Assembly (NCBI GenBank): GCA_001724425.1
Contig: MEEK01000028.1
Span: forward strand, 1 to 50,776
Direction: 5' to 3'
DNA: 50,776 nt
From: Microbacterium sp. SCN 70-27
GTDB lineage: Bacteria; Actinomycetota; Actinomycetes; Actinomycetales; Microbacteriaceae
The notes under the pieces were generated by a model. It was not told where the DNA came from. It did no database searches and was given only the letters and a program-made list of their open reading frames with translations. Made by a program: the position numbers and the translations under genes. Positions 1 through 7,663 of this stretch are shown here, piece after piece; the first letter of the stretch is position 1, and the number at the start of each line of letters is the position of its first letter.

Positions 1-394
1 CCTCCTTCGTTCTCATGCTGATCAAGTCACGCTCGAACTCCGCGACCATCGCGAGCACGTTGAACAGCAACCTCCCGACCGGGTCGGTCGGGTCGTATCT
101 GCTGCCGCCGAGGCTAAGCGCCACGCCCTTCGTCGTCAGCTCGTCAGCGATGTCCCGCGCGTCCTTCACCGACCGGGCCAGCCTGTCGAGCTTGGTCACC
201 ACAAGGGTGTCGCCTTCGCGGACGGCTGCGAGCGCCTCTCGAAGCCCTGGTCGGGCCCGGTTCGTGCCGGTCAACCCGTGATCGACGTAGATGTTCGCAT
301 CGCGAACTCCCATGCGCAGCAGTGCGTCGCGCTGGGACGTGAGGTCTTGATCTGTAGTCGAGACCCTGGCATATCCAATCTGTATTCCATCCAT
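1..394 (-). CDS. Serine recombinase (resolvase/invertase family), partial
   Basis: Reading leftward from ATG at 394, the open frame runs off the window edge after 131 codons, so only the N-terminal catalytic part is seen. It starts MDGIQIGYARVSTTDQDL; the YARVSTTDQ motif holds the catalytic serine of small serine recombinases. Further family marks are KLDRLARS near residue 71 and GRLLFNVLAMVAEFERDLI near residues 110-128 (start of the long E helix). These enzymes cut and rejoin DNA at short crossover sites, as resolvases or invertases or for element integration. The C-terminal helix-turn-helix is off-window, so substrate and role are unknown. A GTG eight codons upstream (418) is an alternative start. 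It lies at the edge of the accessory region, which fits a mobile element, but no attachment site is visible. Confidence 0.9.
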   Translation of the reverse strand, partial: MDGIQIGYARVSTTDQDLTSQRDALLRMGVRDANIYVDHGLTGTNRARPGLREALAAVREGDTLVVTKLDRLARSVKDARDIADELTTKGVALSLGGSRYDPTDPVGRLLFNVLAMVAEFERDLISMRTKE

Positions 395-527
395 CCGCTC
401 AGCGTCCCACCGGGTCACGTCGCACCCCGCTCGGATCCTCAGACGGGCGATTGCTCGATGAGGGACCTGCTGCGGGCATGAGCGGAGGTGAGGGGGCATC
501 GCTGCCGGCTGAACCTCGACGTCCTGT

Positions 528-719
528 TCAGCGGCGGCGAAGAGTGATCTTGATTGATGCCTCGGCACTCGCTTCGCTAATGAAGAGAACCTGGCCCTTG
601 GCGCCGAACGCCAACCGGACCTCAATGGTGTCCACTGACCATTCAGAGTGTTGCGGCTCAGGTTCAGGAACCGCGTCGCCCAGTACGTTGATGACGGATC
701 CCAAGTTCATTCTCAGCAC
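528..719 (-). CDS. Small protein resembling the C-terminal part of a Trypco1 domain
   Basis: This 63-codon frame starts at GTG 719, 37 bases after the 372-aa membrane protein gene on the same strand. The segment VDTIEVRLAFGAKGQVLF followed by ASAEASIKITLRRR looks like the conserved end of the CU044_2847/Trypco1 family, where a VEVEFG strand is followed by AEA(N/S)xKVTLxW. Family members usually have about 110-130 residues with an N-terminal beta unit that is missing here; a stop codon lies only a few codons upstream of the start, so the N-terminus is not in the same frame. It may be a minimal form or a 5'-truncated remnant. Trypco domains are described in NTPase/protease-based conflict systems of multicellular actinobacteria. 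Family assignment is from memory of the motif and is moderate at best. Confidence 0.42.
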   Translation of the reverse strand: MLRMNLGSVINVLGDAVPEPEPQHSEWSVDTIEVRLAFGAKGQVLFISEASAEASIKITLRRR

Positions 720-756
720 GTCGGCTGGTGATCAACGCAGAAGTAGACCGCGTGAT

Positions 757-1875
757 CTACGAAGAGCCTCGCGCGTCGCGTCGCGCCATCGACTGACGCA
801 CGGCCGCGACAATCAGGGACGCACTCAGTGAGAACATGACTCCGGCGAAGAACAGCGTTGCGTCGCGGAGCGATGATGGCAGGCTCCCCGCATACGCCAA
901 GGTGACGTCGGGCGCGCTGGCAAGCGGCTCCGCGGTAGAGAACTGCGACTCGACGGTTCGCCTCCCATCAAGTCCTGACCAGTTTTCAGACACATCCGCA
1001 CCATCCAGCCCCTCGGATGACGAATAGATGTATGAAGCCAGTTCGCGACTCCGAAACACGCCGATGCGAGACTCAACATGAGTGACGGAGGTGGAGGCTG
1101 GCGCAGCGACCACGAGCGCGGGAAGCTCGAACCGGCTTCCCCAGCTCTGACTCGACCACATCGAACTGAACGAAACATCGCACTGAAAGTACGCCGAGTG
1201 GCCAATGGTTTCCGTGTCGTCTGACGCCTCGTCCGTCTTCGAGGTCGCGTCGGCGGCGGGCGCGCTCTCCATCCGCCAAACTTGTGGCTCCAGTTCGATG
1301 GGCTCGATCAACGTATAGGTGAGCGCAGCAGCCGTGTCGACCGCGGATGGCAAGGAGTCGGAGGCGAACTGCCCGTATTGAGCCTCACGGTCCAGCATCT
1401 GAACGCGGACGCTCTCCACTGCGGCTGCCTGTTCAGGAGCGGAGAGATCGTCATAGACGATGTCTGTCCAGACCTTCACCTCGCCAGCCGGTGCACACGT
1501 ACTGAAGTCAGATCCCGCGGCGCCCCCGACGAGGAAAGTGAGCCCCTGACGCTTCTCACTTGTAGGGTCAACGTCAGCGGATTCAGTCCGTGACGGCAGC
1601 ACGCTTGTTGGCGCATCATCCCCCTTACCAGGAGCGCCAACAGCAGCCCACACTGAAACACGTCCCGATGACTTGTCCTCCGGAGTAATGGCAAGGAAGT
1701 TGATATCACCGACGACCGCTGCGTGGGGTGTCTGAGCAACGATCGCGAGAACCGATGCGACTCCGTGGTCGGCTGTCGACCGATTGGCCTGCGTCGCGAA
1801 CCAGCTTCCGAAGCCGAACGCGGCAAGGGCGACAACCACCGTCGCCAACGTCTTCCGAATCGTGGGAACGTTCAT
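757..1875 (-). CDS. Bitopic membrane protein, paralogue of its upstream neighbour
   Basis: Start ATG at 1875 overlaps the stop of the upstream gene by four bases (ATGA), so the two are translationally coupled; a longer frame upstream exists but would run deep into the neighbour. The 372-residue product has an N-terminal hydrophobic helix (about residues 9-27, TLATVVVALAAFGFGSWF), a large extracytoplasmic region of about 310 residues, and a second helix near the C-terminus (about 339-359) followed by a basic tail RQSMARRDARGSS. This predicts a domain outside the membrane held at both ends. The region with FQCDVSFSSMWSSQSW and then FELPALVVAAP aligns by eye with KVTCSFSRSALVDQWLY and FRAPDLVVAQ in the upstream protein, with the same topology, so the pair looks like a tandem duplication. 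No known domain recognised; function unknown. Confidence 0.75.
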   Translation of the reverse strand: MNVPTIRKTLATVVVALAAFGFGSWFATQANRSTADHGVASVLAIVAQTPHAAVVGDINFLAITPEDKSSGRVSVWAAVGAPGKGDDAPTSVLPSRTESADVDPTSEKRQGLTFLVGGAAGSDFSTCAPAGEVKVWTDIVYDDLSAPEQAAAVESVRVQMLDREAQYGQFASDSLPSAVDTAAALTYTLIEPIELEPQVWRMESAPAADATSKTDEASDDTETIGHSAYFQCDVSFSSMWSSQSWGSRFELPALVVAAPASTSVTHVESRIGVFRSRELASYIYSSSEGLDGADVSENWSGLDGRRTVESQFSTAEPLASAPDVTLAYAGSLPSSLRDATLFFAGVMFSLSASLIVAAVRQSMARRDARGSS

Positions 1876-2867
1876 CGCGTCGCCCACCGCGACCGACCGA
1901 CCAGGTAGGCGACGACTGCGACCGTGACCGCGACTCCCAACGATGCCAGCATGCCAGCGGCTAGTCGAGCACCGTTTCGGAAGTCCTGAGCCTGCTGCGG
2001 CTCCCATACAACCGTTCCGCCCGAGATGGTGATCCCGTCGCGTTCAGTCGAGAAACGACGCCACCAGTCGTCAGCGTAGGCGGTGATAACGTCGCCACCG
2101 GCGTCCACTCGGCTGGGCGATTCGTCGAACGTCGATCGTGATGAGCTCGTCGGTTCGGACGCGCGCGCGTCGAAGTTGTACTGGACCTTGAGCAGGTCGT
2201 CGCCACTTTGACCCGCTTGCGCAACAACTAGATCAGGTGCGCGAAAGCGATGTCGGTATAGCCACTGATCGACTAACGCGGAGCGACTAAAGCTACAGGT
2301 AACCTTCGCAGACGCAAGGTTGAACTGAGTCTCCTCCGAGGACTCGTCCGCCTGCCAACTCTTCGTAGTCGCTCCTGTCAGGACCACACCCCGACTGCCG
2401 AAGAGGTCCGTTGCCGATAGCGCCGACTCGACCTTCTCGCGGTCGATGGTACTCACGCTGACCTTGTCGAAGATCACTCCTGTGCCGGGTCGCCGCTGCA
2501 TGTATGCGACGAGTGCGTCCCACTCGGCATCGTCCTCGGTCAAGATCAGTTCTTCCATGCTGAATGCAATTCCAGAGCAGTTCGGATCCGCATCCACGAA
2601 TGATCCCCCAAGGATCAGGCTCACGGTCGATCCTTCGACGCCGGAGATCTCCATCGTCAACTCGATCCGATCTCCTGGCGCCGTCATGGCGATCACCGAC
2701 GCCGTCTTGACGTCAAGCCAGAGAGATCCATCGGCCGCTGGAGAGACAACTGCGACGAATGGTGGATCCTGCTTCGTGGCGACGTCGGGCGGTAGCGACA
2801 CCCACAGCGCGCCAAGCGTTGCAACGCTCAGGCAGAAGGCGGCAACGATCCCCAAACGTACTCGCAT
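1872..2867 (-). CDS. Bitopic membrane protein, first gene of tandem paralogous pair
   Basis: The 331-residue product starts at ATG 2867, with a strong Shine-Dalgarno run (GGGGGAG, minus strand, about 2875-2881) nine bases upstream. Residues 4-24 form a signal-anchor or signal peptide (VRLGIVAAFCLSVATLGALWV); residues about 303-325 are a second hydrophobic helix (AAGMLASLGVAVTVAVVAYL) ending in a basic tail. Between them lie about 275 residues with two cysteines (NCSGIA near 96 and VTCSFS near 186) that could form a disulfide outside the membrane. Topology and the CSFS...LVV segment match the downstream 372-residue protein. First gene of a minus-strand unit that continues with that protein and the Trypco1-like peptide. 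I recognise no family; a surface sensor or envelope complex is only a guess. Confidence 0.75.
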   Translation of the reverse strand: MRVRLGIVAAFCLSVATLGALWVSLPPDVATKQDPPFVAVVSPAADGSLWLDVKTASVIAMTAPGDRIELTMEISGVEGSTVSLILGGSFVDADPNCSGIAFSMEELILTEDDAEWDALVAYMQRRPGTGVIFDKVSVSTIDREKVESALSATDLFGSRGVVLTGATTKSWQADESSEETQFNLASAKVTCSFSRSALVDQWLYRHRFRAPDLVVAQAGQSGDDLLKVQYNFDARASEPTSSSRSTFDESPSRVDAGGDVITAYADDWWRRFSTERDGITISGGTVVWEPQQAQDFRNGARLAAGMLASLGVAVTVAVVAYLVGRSRWATR

Positions 2868-3113
2868 GAATGGCTCCCCCCGGCCGTCCTATACCGCGGC
2901 ATCCAGTCCGCTGGCGTTCCTCGAACATATCGAACGATAGCCATGCTCAGCGTCGACACGGAGCCTCAATCTCATCGGCGCCGCGATCCCTAAACGGGCA
3001 TCGTGCGGTAGGGGGACCTAACGGGCGGCGGCGTATTCGCCCGCTCGCGTAGAGGGGAACGCCCGAAGGGCAGTCCGGGGCGCCCAGGTTCACCCACTAG
3101 TTGCGATGGCGCG
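2868..3113. other. Intergenic region between membrane-protein cassette and lacI-type gene
   Basis: No gene is visible in these 246 bases. The left part must carry the promoter of the minus-strand cassette; a TATAGG-like box on the minus strand near 2890 is a weak candidate. The right part lies downstream of the lacI-type gene. GGGCG (3022) and CGCCC (about 3037) can pair across GCGGCGTATT as a weak terminator-like hairpin. Two short similar words (cctaaacgggc near 2989 and cctaacgggc near 3017) are noted without interpretation. Confidence 0.4.
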
Positions 3114-4142
3114 TCAGGCTGATCCGCCACGTACGAGTCGCGTTGCCACGATCTCGCCTTGTCGTGGGTTGAAAGCGGTTCCGTCGATTTGGGCGATGAG
3201 GCGGCGCAGGACGCGGTCGGCGATCTCGGCTACGGGGATTTCGACGGTGGTGAGTGAGGGTATGACGGTGGTGGCGAGAACGCCGCCGTCGAACCCGGTG
3301 ATGGCGAGTTCGGGGCCGACATGGATCCCGAGTGCGTGACCGATGTTCACCGCGAGGATGCCGATGGAATCGCTGGCGGTGATGAGGGCATCAGGTCGGT
3401 CCTGACCCGAGAGGACCTGCGTGAGGCGAAGTTCGATCTCGGCGATGTCACCCTTCACGATCCAGTCCTCGCGGAGAGTCAGGCCGTGACGAGCGAGCGC
3501 CTCCCGGGTGCCGCGCAGTCTTTCACTGCTCCAGTGGGCGTCGCTGTGGTAATCGGCATAGGCGATGCGTCGCGCCCCCCTGCCGACGACATGCTCGACG
3601 GCCTGGCCGATCGCATCGGCGTTGTCGATGTCGACCCACGCCTGTGACTGGTCGGGAAGAGTCCTCCCCATCAGGGAGTACGGGATGCCGAGGTCCTCGA
3701 GTATCGCGACCCGGTGGTCGCCCGGCGGGCTGTTGGCGAGGATGAACCCGTCGGTCTCGCGCCCGATCGCATCGGCCTGGAAGGCATCGTCGGCGCCGGC
3801 CTCGTGCGTGTAGACGAGGACTCGGCGATTGAGCTGCGCCGCGGTCTGCATGACCGCTTGCAGGAAGGTGAGCGAGAACGGGTTGCGCGGGTCGAGATCC
3901 TGAGCCGTCATGCTGAACGCGACGCGGCGGGACTGCCCCGTGCGCAGGTGCCGACCGGCCTGATCGGGGATGTATCCGGTGCGCTCGACGGCCTCGAGGA
4001 CTCGTTCACGGGTGGCGTCCGCGAAGCCCGGTCTGCCGTTGAGGACGTTGGACACCGTCTGAGCCGAGACGCCGGCCTCGCGGGCGACGTCCACGATCCG
4101 CGTGCGCGGCTTCTGCGCCGTGGAGCTCGAATTCTGCGGCAT
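3114..4142 (-). CDS. LacI-family transcriptional regulator of the alpha-galactoside operon
   Basis: The 342-residue product has the full LacI/GalR architecture: an N-terminal helix-turn-helix and hinge (residues about 15-70; DVAREAGVSAQTVSNVLNG, then GYIPDQAGRHLRTG) and a periplasmic-binding-protein-like effector domain with typical blocks (TDGFILANSP; RIAYADYHSDAHWSSERLRG; PDALITASDSIGILAV; ITGFDGG near the C-terminus). The start ATG at 4142 is chosen for its Shine-Dalgarno GGAGGG nine bases upstream. It is divergent from a sugar ABC transporter and a GH36 alpha-galactosidase, so it most likely represses them and responds to an alpha-galactoside such as melibiose or raffinose or to a breakdown product (inference from context). 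Length and motifs are complete. Confidence 0.93.
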   Translation of the reverse strand: MPQNSSSTAQKPRTRIVDVAREAGVSAQTVSNVLNGRPGFADATRERVLEAVERTGYIPDQAGRHLRTGQSRRVAFSMTAQDLDPRNPFSLTFLQAVMQTAAQLNRRVLVYTHEAGADDAFQADAIGRETDGFILANSPPGDHRVAILEDLGIPYSLMGRTLPDQSQAWVDIDNADAIGQAVEHVVGRGARRIAYADYHSDAHWSSERLRGTREALARHGLTLREDWIVKGDIAEIELRLTQVLSGQDRPDALITASDSIGILAVNIGHALGIHVGPELAITGFDGGVLATTVIPSLTTVEIPVAEIADRVLRRLIAQIDGTAFNPRQGEIVATRLVRGGSA

Positions 4143-4145
4143 CCC

Positions 4146-4207
4146 TTGACAACCCTCCGTCGTGGTCTCACTATAGTCTCATTGATCGTTAAAGCGATCG
4201 TTAAAGT
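4146..4207 (+). promoter_or_regulatory. Divergent promoter and operator for the alpha-galactoside operon
   Basis: The region between the repressor and permease genes has TTGACA (4146-4151) and TATAGT (4172-4177) on the plus strand, though the 20-base spacing is longer than ideal. The -10 lies in the palindrome ACTATAGT and could also serve the repressor on the other strand. Immediately downstream is a tandem direct repeat, GATCGTTAAAG at 4184-4194 and 4196-4206, with CGATCG at the junction. It sits where transcription would begin, which fits a LacI-type repressor site that blocks initiation. The half-site arrangement is direct rather than a clean dyad. Confidence 0.6.
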
Positions 4208-4253
4208 AGCTCGACCCGCCGATGGGATTGAGCTCACCCCAGAGGAGATGTCG

Positions 4254-5216
4254 ATGACGACGGTGAGGACACTTCCGCTGTTCACGGAACGCTTGCGAGA
4301 GTTGCGCACTCGGCGTGGTCGTGCGCCGCGCATGGGCCAGGCGGGGTCGCGCAAGGGCGACGCGAAGCTCGCCTGGTTGCTGATCTCGCCGGCGATCCTG
4401 GGCTTCCTGGTGTTCGCGGCGTATCCCACGATCCGGGGCATCTACTTGAGCTTCACGGACTTCCGCGTGTTCACGCCTCCCACCTGGATCGGGTTCGACA
4501 ACTTCGTGAAGCTCGCGGGTGACCAGAAGTTCTGGACGTCGCTGGGTGTGACGGTCTACTTCGTGGTCCTGACCGTCATCATCACGATGGTCGTATCGGT
4601 GTCGACCGCAGTGATCCTGCACCGGGTGACCTCATCGACGACGCTGCGCAGCATCGTCATCCTCCCGTTCCTTATCTCGAACGTCGTCGCGGCCGTCGTG
4701 TTCTCCTGGATGCTCGATCAGCAGCTCGGCATCGTCAACATCATCATCAAGGCTCTCGGCGGCGACGCGATCGGCTTCCTGAGCCAGCGGGCGTGGGTGG
4801 TGCCGACGCTCGCGCTGATCACGGTGTGGAAGACCGCCGGATACACGACGATCCTCGTGTTCGCGGGCCTGCAGACGATCCCCCCGCAGATCTACGAGGC
4901 CGGCAAGCTCGACGGCGCCTCCGAGGTGCAGATGTTCCGCCGGCTCACGCTGCCGCTGCTGCGCCCGATCCTCGCGATGGTGCTCGTGCTCACCGTCATC
5001 GGAGCGTTCCAGGTGTTCGACATCGTCGCCGTCACCACCAAGGGCGGCCCCGCGAACGCGTCCATGGTGCTGCAGATGTACATCTACGACAAGGCCTTCG
5101 GGCAGTTCGACTTCGGGTACGCGTCGGCGATGTCGCTCGTGCTGTTCCTGATGCTCATCATCATCTCGTTCGCGCAGATGCGACTGCTGCGCGCGTCCGA
5201 GTCGGACCAGGGCTGA
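4254..5216 (+). CDS. Sugar ABC transporter permease (MalF/UgpA type)
   Basis: The 320-residue integral membrane protein has a basic cytoplasmic N-tail and six predicted spans, beginning KLAWLLISPAILGFLVFAAY. The family's EAA loop, which docks onto the ATPase, is EAGKLDGASEVQMFRRLTLP at about residues 222-241. Start ATG 4254 has AGAGGAG six to seven bases upstream; an in-frame ATG at 4248 overlaps that site and is less likely. First gene of a plus-strand operon with a second permease, a binding protein and a GH36 alpha-galactosidase, so the substrate is probably an alpha-galactoside. No ATP-binding subunit is encoded nearby; many actinobacterial sugar importers share one MsiK-type ATPase (known for the group, inferred here). 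Confidence 0.92.
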   Translation: MTTVRTLPLFTERLRELRTRRGRAPRMGQAGSRKGDAKLAWLLISPAILGFLVFAAYPTIRGIYLSFTDFRVFTPPTWIGFDNFVKLAGDQKFWTSLGVTVYFVVLTVIITMVVSVSTAVILHRVTSSTTLRSIVILPFLISNVVAAVVFSWMLDQQLGIVNIIIKALGGDAIGFLSQRAWVVPTLALITVWKTAGYTTILVFAGLQTIPPQIYEAGKLDGASEVQMFRRLTLPLLRPILAMVLVLTVIGAFQVFDIVAVTTKGGPANASMVLQMYIYDKAFGQFDFGYASAMSLVLFLMLIIISFAQMRLLRASESDQG

Positions 5217-5228
5217 AAGGTCACCGCC

Positions 5229-6182
5229 ATGTCCACCACCACCGCTCCCGCCACCGCGACCCTCACCGGCGCGACCACGCACCGCGTCCCCACGGGCGCC
5301 CGCACGCGCCGCTTCCGCCCCGGCCGCGCACTCGCCTGGGTCTACCTCGCGCTCGTTGTCCTGGTCACGGTATTCCCGTTCTACTGGATGCTGCGCACGG
5401 CACTGTCGAACAACTTCGCACTGCTGACCAACCCGGCCTCCCCATTCCCCGTCGACTTCACCTGGGGGCCGTTCCTGCGCGTCCTCGGCCTGCAGAGCGT
5501 CGAAGAGGCCCGCGCCGAAGGCGGATCGGGCGCATCGGTCGACATCTGGGTCTTCGTCCGCAACTCGGTCGTCTACGCCGGCATCGCGACCTTCTGCCAG
5601 GTGTTCTTCGCCACCCTCGCCGCCTACGCGTTCTCCCGCCTGCAGTGGAAGGGCCGCGACCTCGTGTTCGGCATCATGTTCACCGCACTGATGATCCCCG
5701 GCATCCTCACCCTGCTCCCGAACTTCGTGACCATCAAGGACCTCGGCCTGATGAACTCGTTCGCGGGCCTGATCCTCCCCGGCGCCCTGTTCTCGGCGTT
5801 CAACATCTTCTTCCTCCGGCAGTTCTTCCTCGGAATGTCCTCCGAGATCGAGGAAGCCGCGCTGTTGGACGGGGCCGGACGGATGCGGGTGCTGTTCCAG
5901 ATCACCATCCCGCTGGCATCCGGGCCCATCACGACCCTGTCGATCCTCGGATTCATCAACTACTGGAACGACTACTTCTGGCCCTTGCTGGTCGCGAACG
6001 ACGAGTCCGTGCAGCCCCTCACCCTCGCGCTCGCGGTGTTCAAGCAATCGTCCCCGCAGGCTCAGCCCGACTGGGCGGGCCTGATGGCCGCAGCCCTTCT
6101 CGCAGCGCTGCCGATGCTCATCGTCTTCTTCATCTTCGGACGCCGGATCGTGAACTCGCTCGGCTTCTCCGGACTCAAGTAA
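5229..6182 (+). CDS. Sugar ABC transporter permease (MalG/UgpE type)
   Basis: The 317-residue second permease partner has an Ala/Thr-rich N-tail, the first span WVYLALVVLVTVFPFYWML typical of MalG-type subunits, and five further spans. The EAA loop reads EEAALLDGAGRMRVLFQITI, close to the family pattern, around residues 217-236. An unusually long extracytoplasmic loop of about 60 residues follows the first span (through RAEGGSGASVDIW). Start ATG 5229 follows AAAGGTCACCGCC, a reasonable Shine-Dalgarno, 12 bases after the first permease. Works with the first permease, the binding protein and an ATPase encoded elsewhere to import an oligosaccharide. Confidence 0.92.
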   Translation: MSTTTAPATATLTGATTHRVPTGARTRRFRPGRALAWVYLALVVLVTVFPFYWMLRTALSNNFALLTNPASPFPVDFTWGPFLRVLGLQSVEEARAEGGSGASVDIWVFVRNSVVYAGIATFCQVFFATLAAYAFSRLQWKGRDLVFGIMFTALMIPGILTLLPNFVTIKDLGLMNSFAGLILPGALFSAFNIFFLRQFFLGMSSEIEEAALLDGAGRMRVLFQITIPLASGPITTLSILGFINYWNDYFWPLLVANDESVQPLTLALAVFKQSSPQAQPDWAGLMAAALLAALPMLIVFFIFGRRIVNSLGFSGLK

Positions 6183-6222
6183 CACCCCACCTCGCACCAC
6201 CCTCGTATCAAGGAGCACCACA

Positions 6223-7575
6223 ATGAACCGCAAGAAACTGGCCGCACTGGCGACGCTCGCCGTCGCCGCAGCCCTGCCCCTGTCCGCCTGCAGCGGCGGA
6301 TCGTCCACCGACGCGAACGGCACCCAGACCGTCAACTGGTGGAGATGGGACGACAAGCAGGCCGTCTCGTACCAGAAGTGCGCGGACGCGTTCGAGAAGG
6401 CCAACCCCAACATCAAGATCAAGATCAGCCAGTACGCGTGGGACGACTACTGGGCCAAGATCACCGCCGGGTTCGTCGGCGGCAACGCGCCCGACTCGTT
6501 CCAGAACCACCCGGCGTACTACCCCGAGTACGCCGACCAGGGCCAGCTCGAGCCCCTGGATGACTACATCAAGGCCGACGACTTCGACATGAGCAAGTAC
6601 TCCGTCGGCACCTCGACCTGGGGCGAGTACAAGGACGGCCACACCTACGGCCTGCCCAAGGACTGGTCGACCCTCGCGTTCTGGTACAACGAGGACCTCA
6701 TCACCGCGGCCGGTCTCACCGACGCCGACCTTGCCGGCATGACGTGGAACTCCGACGACGGCGGCAGCTTCGAGGAGGTCATCGCCCACCTCACCGTCGA
6801 CGAGAACGGCGTGCGTGGCGACGAAGCCGGGTTCGACAAGACCAAGGTCAAGGTCTACGGCATGGGCACGCTCACCGGCGGCGGCATCAACGGCCAGGAC
6901 ACCTGGGCGCAGTTCGCCCCCACGACCGGCTGGACGCTCGGCGACAAGGCCAACTGGCCCACCACGTTCCAGTACTCCGACCAGCGATACGTGGACACCG
7001 CGAACTGGATCAAGAGCCTCGTCGACAAGGGCTACACGCCCGGCTACGAGCAGTTCACGACCGGCATCGCCGAGCAGCTCGGCTCGGGATCGGTCGCCAT
7101 GGTCCAGGGCGGCTCGTGGTACCTCACCACGTTCCAGCAGCTGCAGGGCGTCACCGTGAAGACCGCGCCATCGGTCGTGGGACCCGCGGGCAAGCGCGCC
7201 GCCCTGTCCGGCTCGAACGCAGACTCGATCTGGGTCGGATCGAAGGTCAAGGATGCCGCGTGGAAGTGGATCTCCTACATGGGCACCGAAGACTGCCAGT
7301 CCCTCGCCGGCGCCGACGGCACGTTCTTCCCCTCGATCAAGGCATCCATGGACGCGTCCGTCGCGGCGCTGAAGGAGAAGGGCGTCGACCTGTCGGCATT
7401 CACCGTGCAGCTCGACGACGGCACGCTTTACGAGGCGCCGCTGTTCAGCGGCGGCACCGAGATCGAGAGCACCGTGAACCCGATGTCGGAGGCCTTCTGG
7501 ACGGGTGAGCGCGACGACGACGTGTTCAAGGAGATGGACACCGCGAGCGCGCAGATTTTCGCCGACAACAACTGA
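6223..7575 (+). CDS. Sugar-binding lipoprotein of ABC transporter (SBP family 1)
   Basis: The 450-residue extracellular solute-binding protein begins with a lipoprotein signal (MNRKKLAALATLAVAAALPL then SACSGGSS); Cys23 in the lipobox LSAC is the expected lipidation site. After it comes TVNWWRWDDKQAVSYQKCAD, typical of family 1 carbohydrate-binding proteins. Aromatic residues spread through the protein (QYAWDDYW, NHPAYYPEYA, WYLTTFQQ) are consistent with sugar stacking. Start ATG 6223 has AAGGAG upstream. It lies between the permeases and the GH36 gene and should capture alpha-galactosides for the two permeases. The specific ligand cannot be read from the sequence. Confidence 0.92.
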   Translation: MNRKKLAALATLAVAAALPLSACSGGSSTDANGTQTVNWWRWDDKQAVSYQKCADAFEKANPNIKIKISQYAWDDYWAKITAGFVGGNAPDSFQNHPAYYPEYADQGQLEPLDDYIKADDFDMSKYSVGTSTWGEYKDGHTYGLPKDWSTLAFWYNEDLITAAGLTDADLAGMTWNSDDGGSFEEVIAHLTVDENGVRGDEAGFDKTKVKVYGMGTLTGGGINGQDTWAQFAPTTGWTLGDKANWPTTFQYSDQRYVDTANWIKSLVDKGYTPGYEQFTTGIAEQLGSGSVAMVQGGSWYLTTFQQLQGVTVKTAPSVVGPAGKRAALSGSNADSIWVGSKVKDAAWKWISYMGTEDCQSLAGADGTFFPSIKASMDASVAALKEKGVDLSAFTVQLDDGTLYEAPLFSGGTEIESTVNPMSEAFWTGERDDDVFKEMDTASAQIFADNN

Positions 7576-7594
7576 TCACTCGATCACACGACCG

Positions 7595-7630
7595 CTCGTG
7601 GCCGGCCCTCCTCGTTGGGACGGCCACGAG
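7595..7630 (+). terminator. Intercistronic hairpin after the binding-protein gene
   Basis: CTCGTGGCCG (7595-7604) and CGGCCACGAG (7621-7630) form a perfect 10-bp stem with a 16-base loop. It lies just after the binding-protein stop and before the alpha-galactosidase start, with no U-run. Hairpins in this position commonly protect the 3' end of the binding-protein message and lower expression of the next gene; that role is inferred. Confidence 0.65.
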
Positions 7631-7663
7631 TCCACTCCCGACACCGAAAGCCGTGCCGACGTC

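Noticed and set aside
757..2007. Longer version of the second bitopic protein starting at 2007
   Set aside because: The extra 44 residues are Arg/Gly-rich and overlap the upstream gene; ATG 1875 gives a perfect signal-anchor start and an ATGA overlap.
4632..6422. Long highly charged frame opposite the sugar permease genes
   Set aside because: Antisense shadow of two clear permeases and the binding protein start; composition is nearly all Glu, Asp, Arg, Gly and His.
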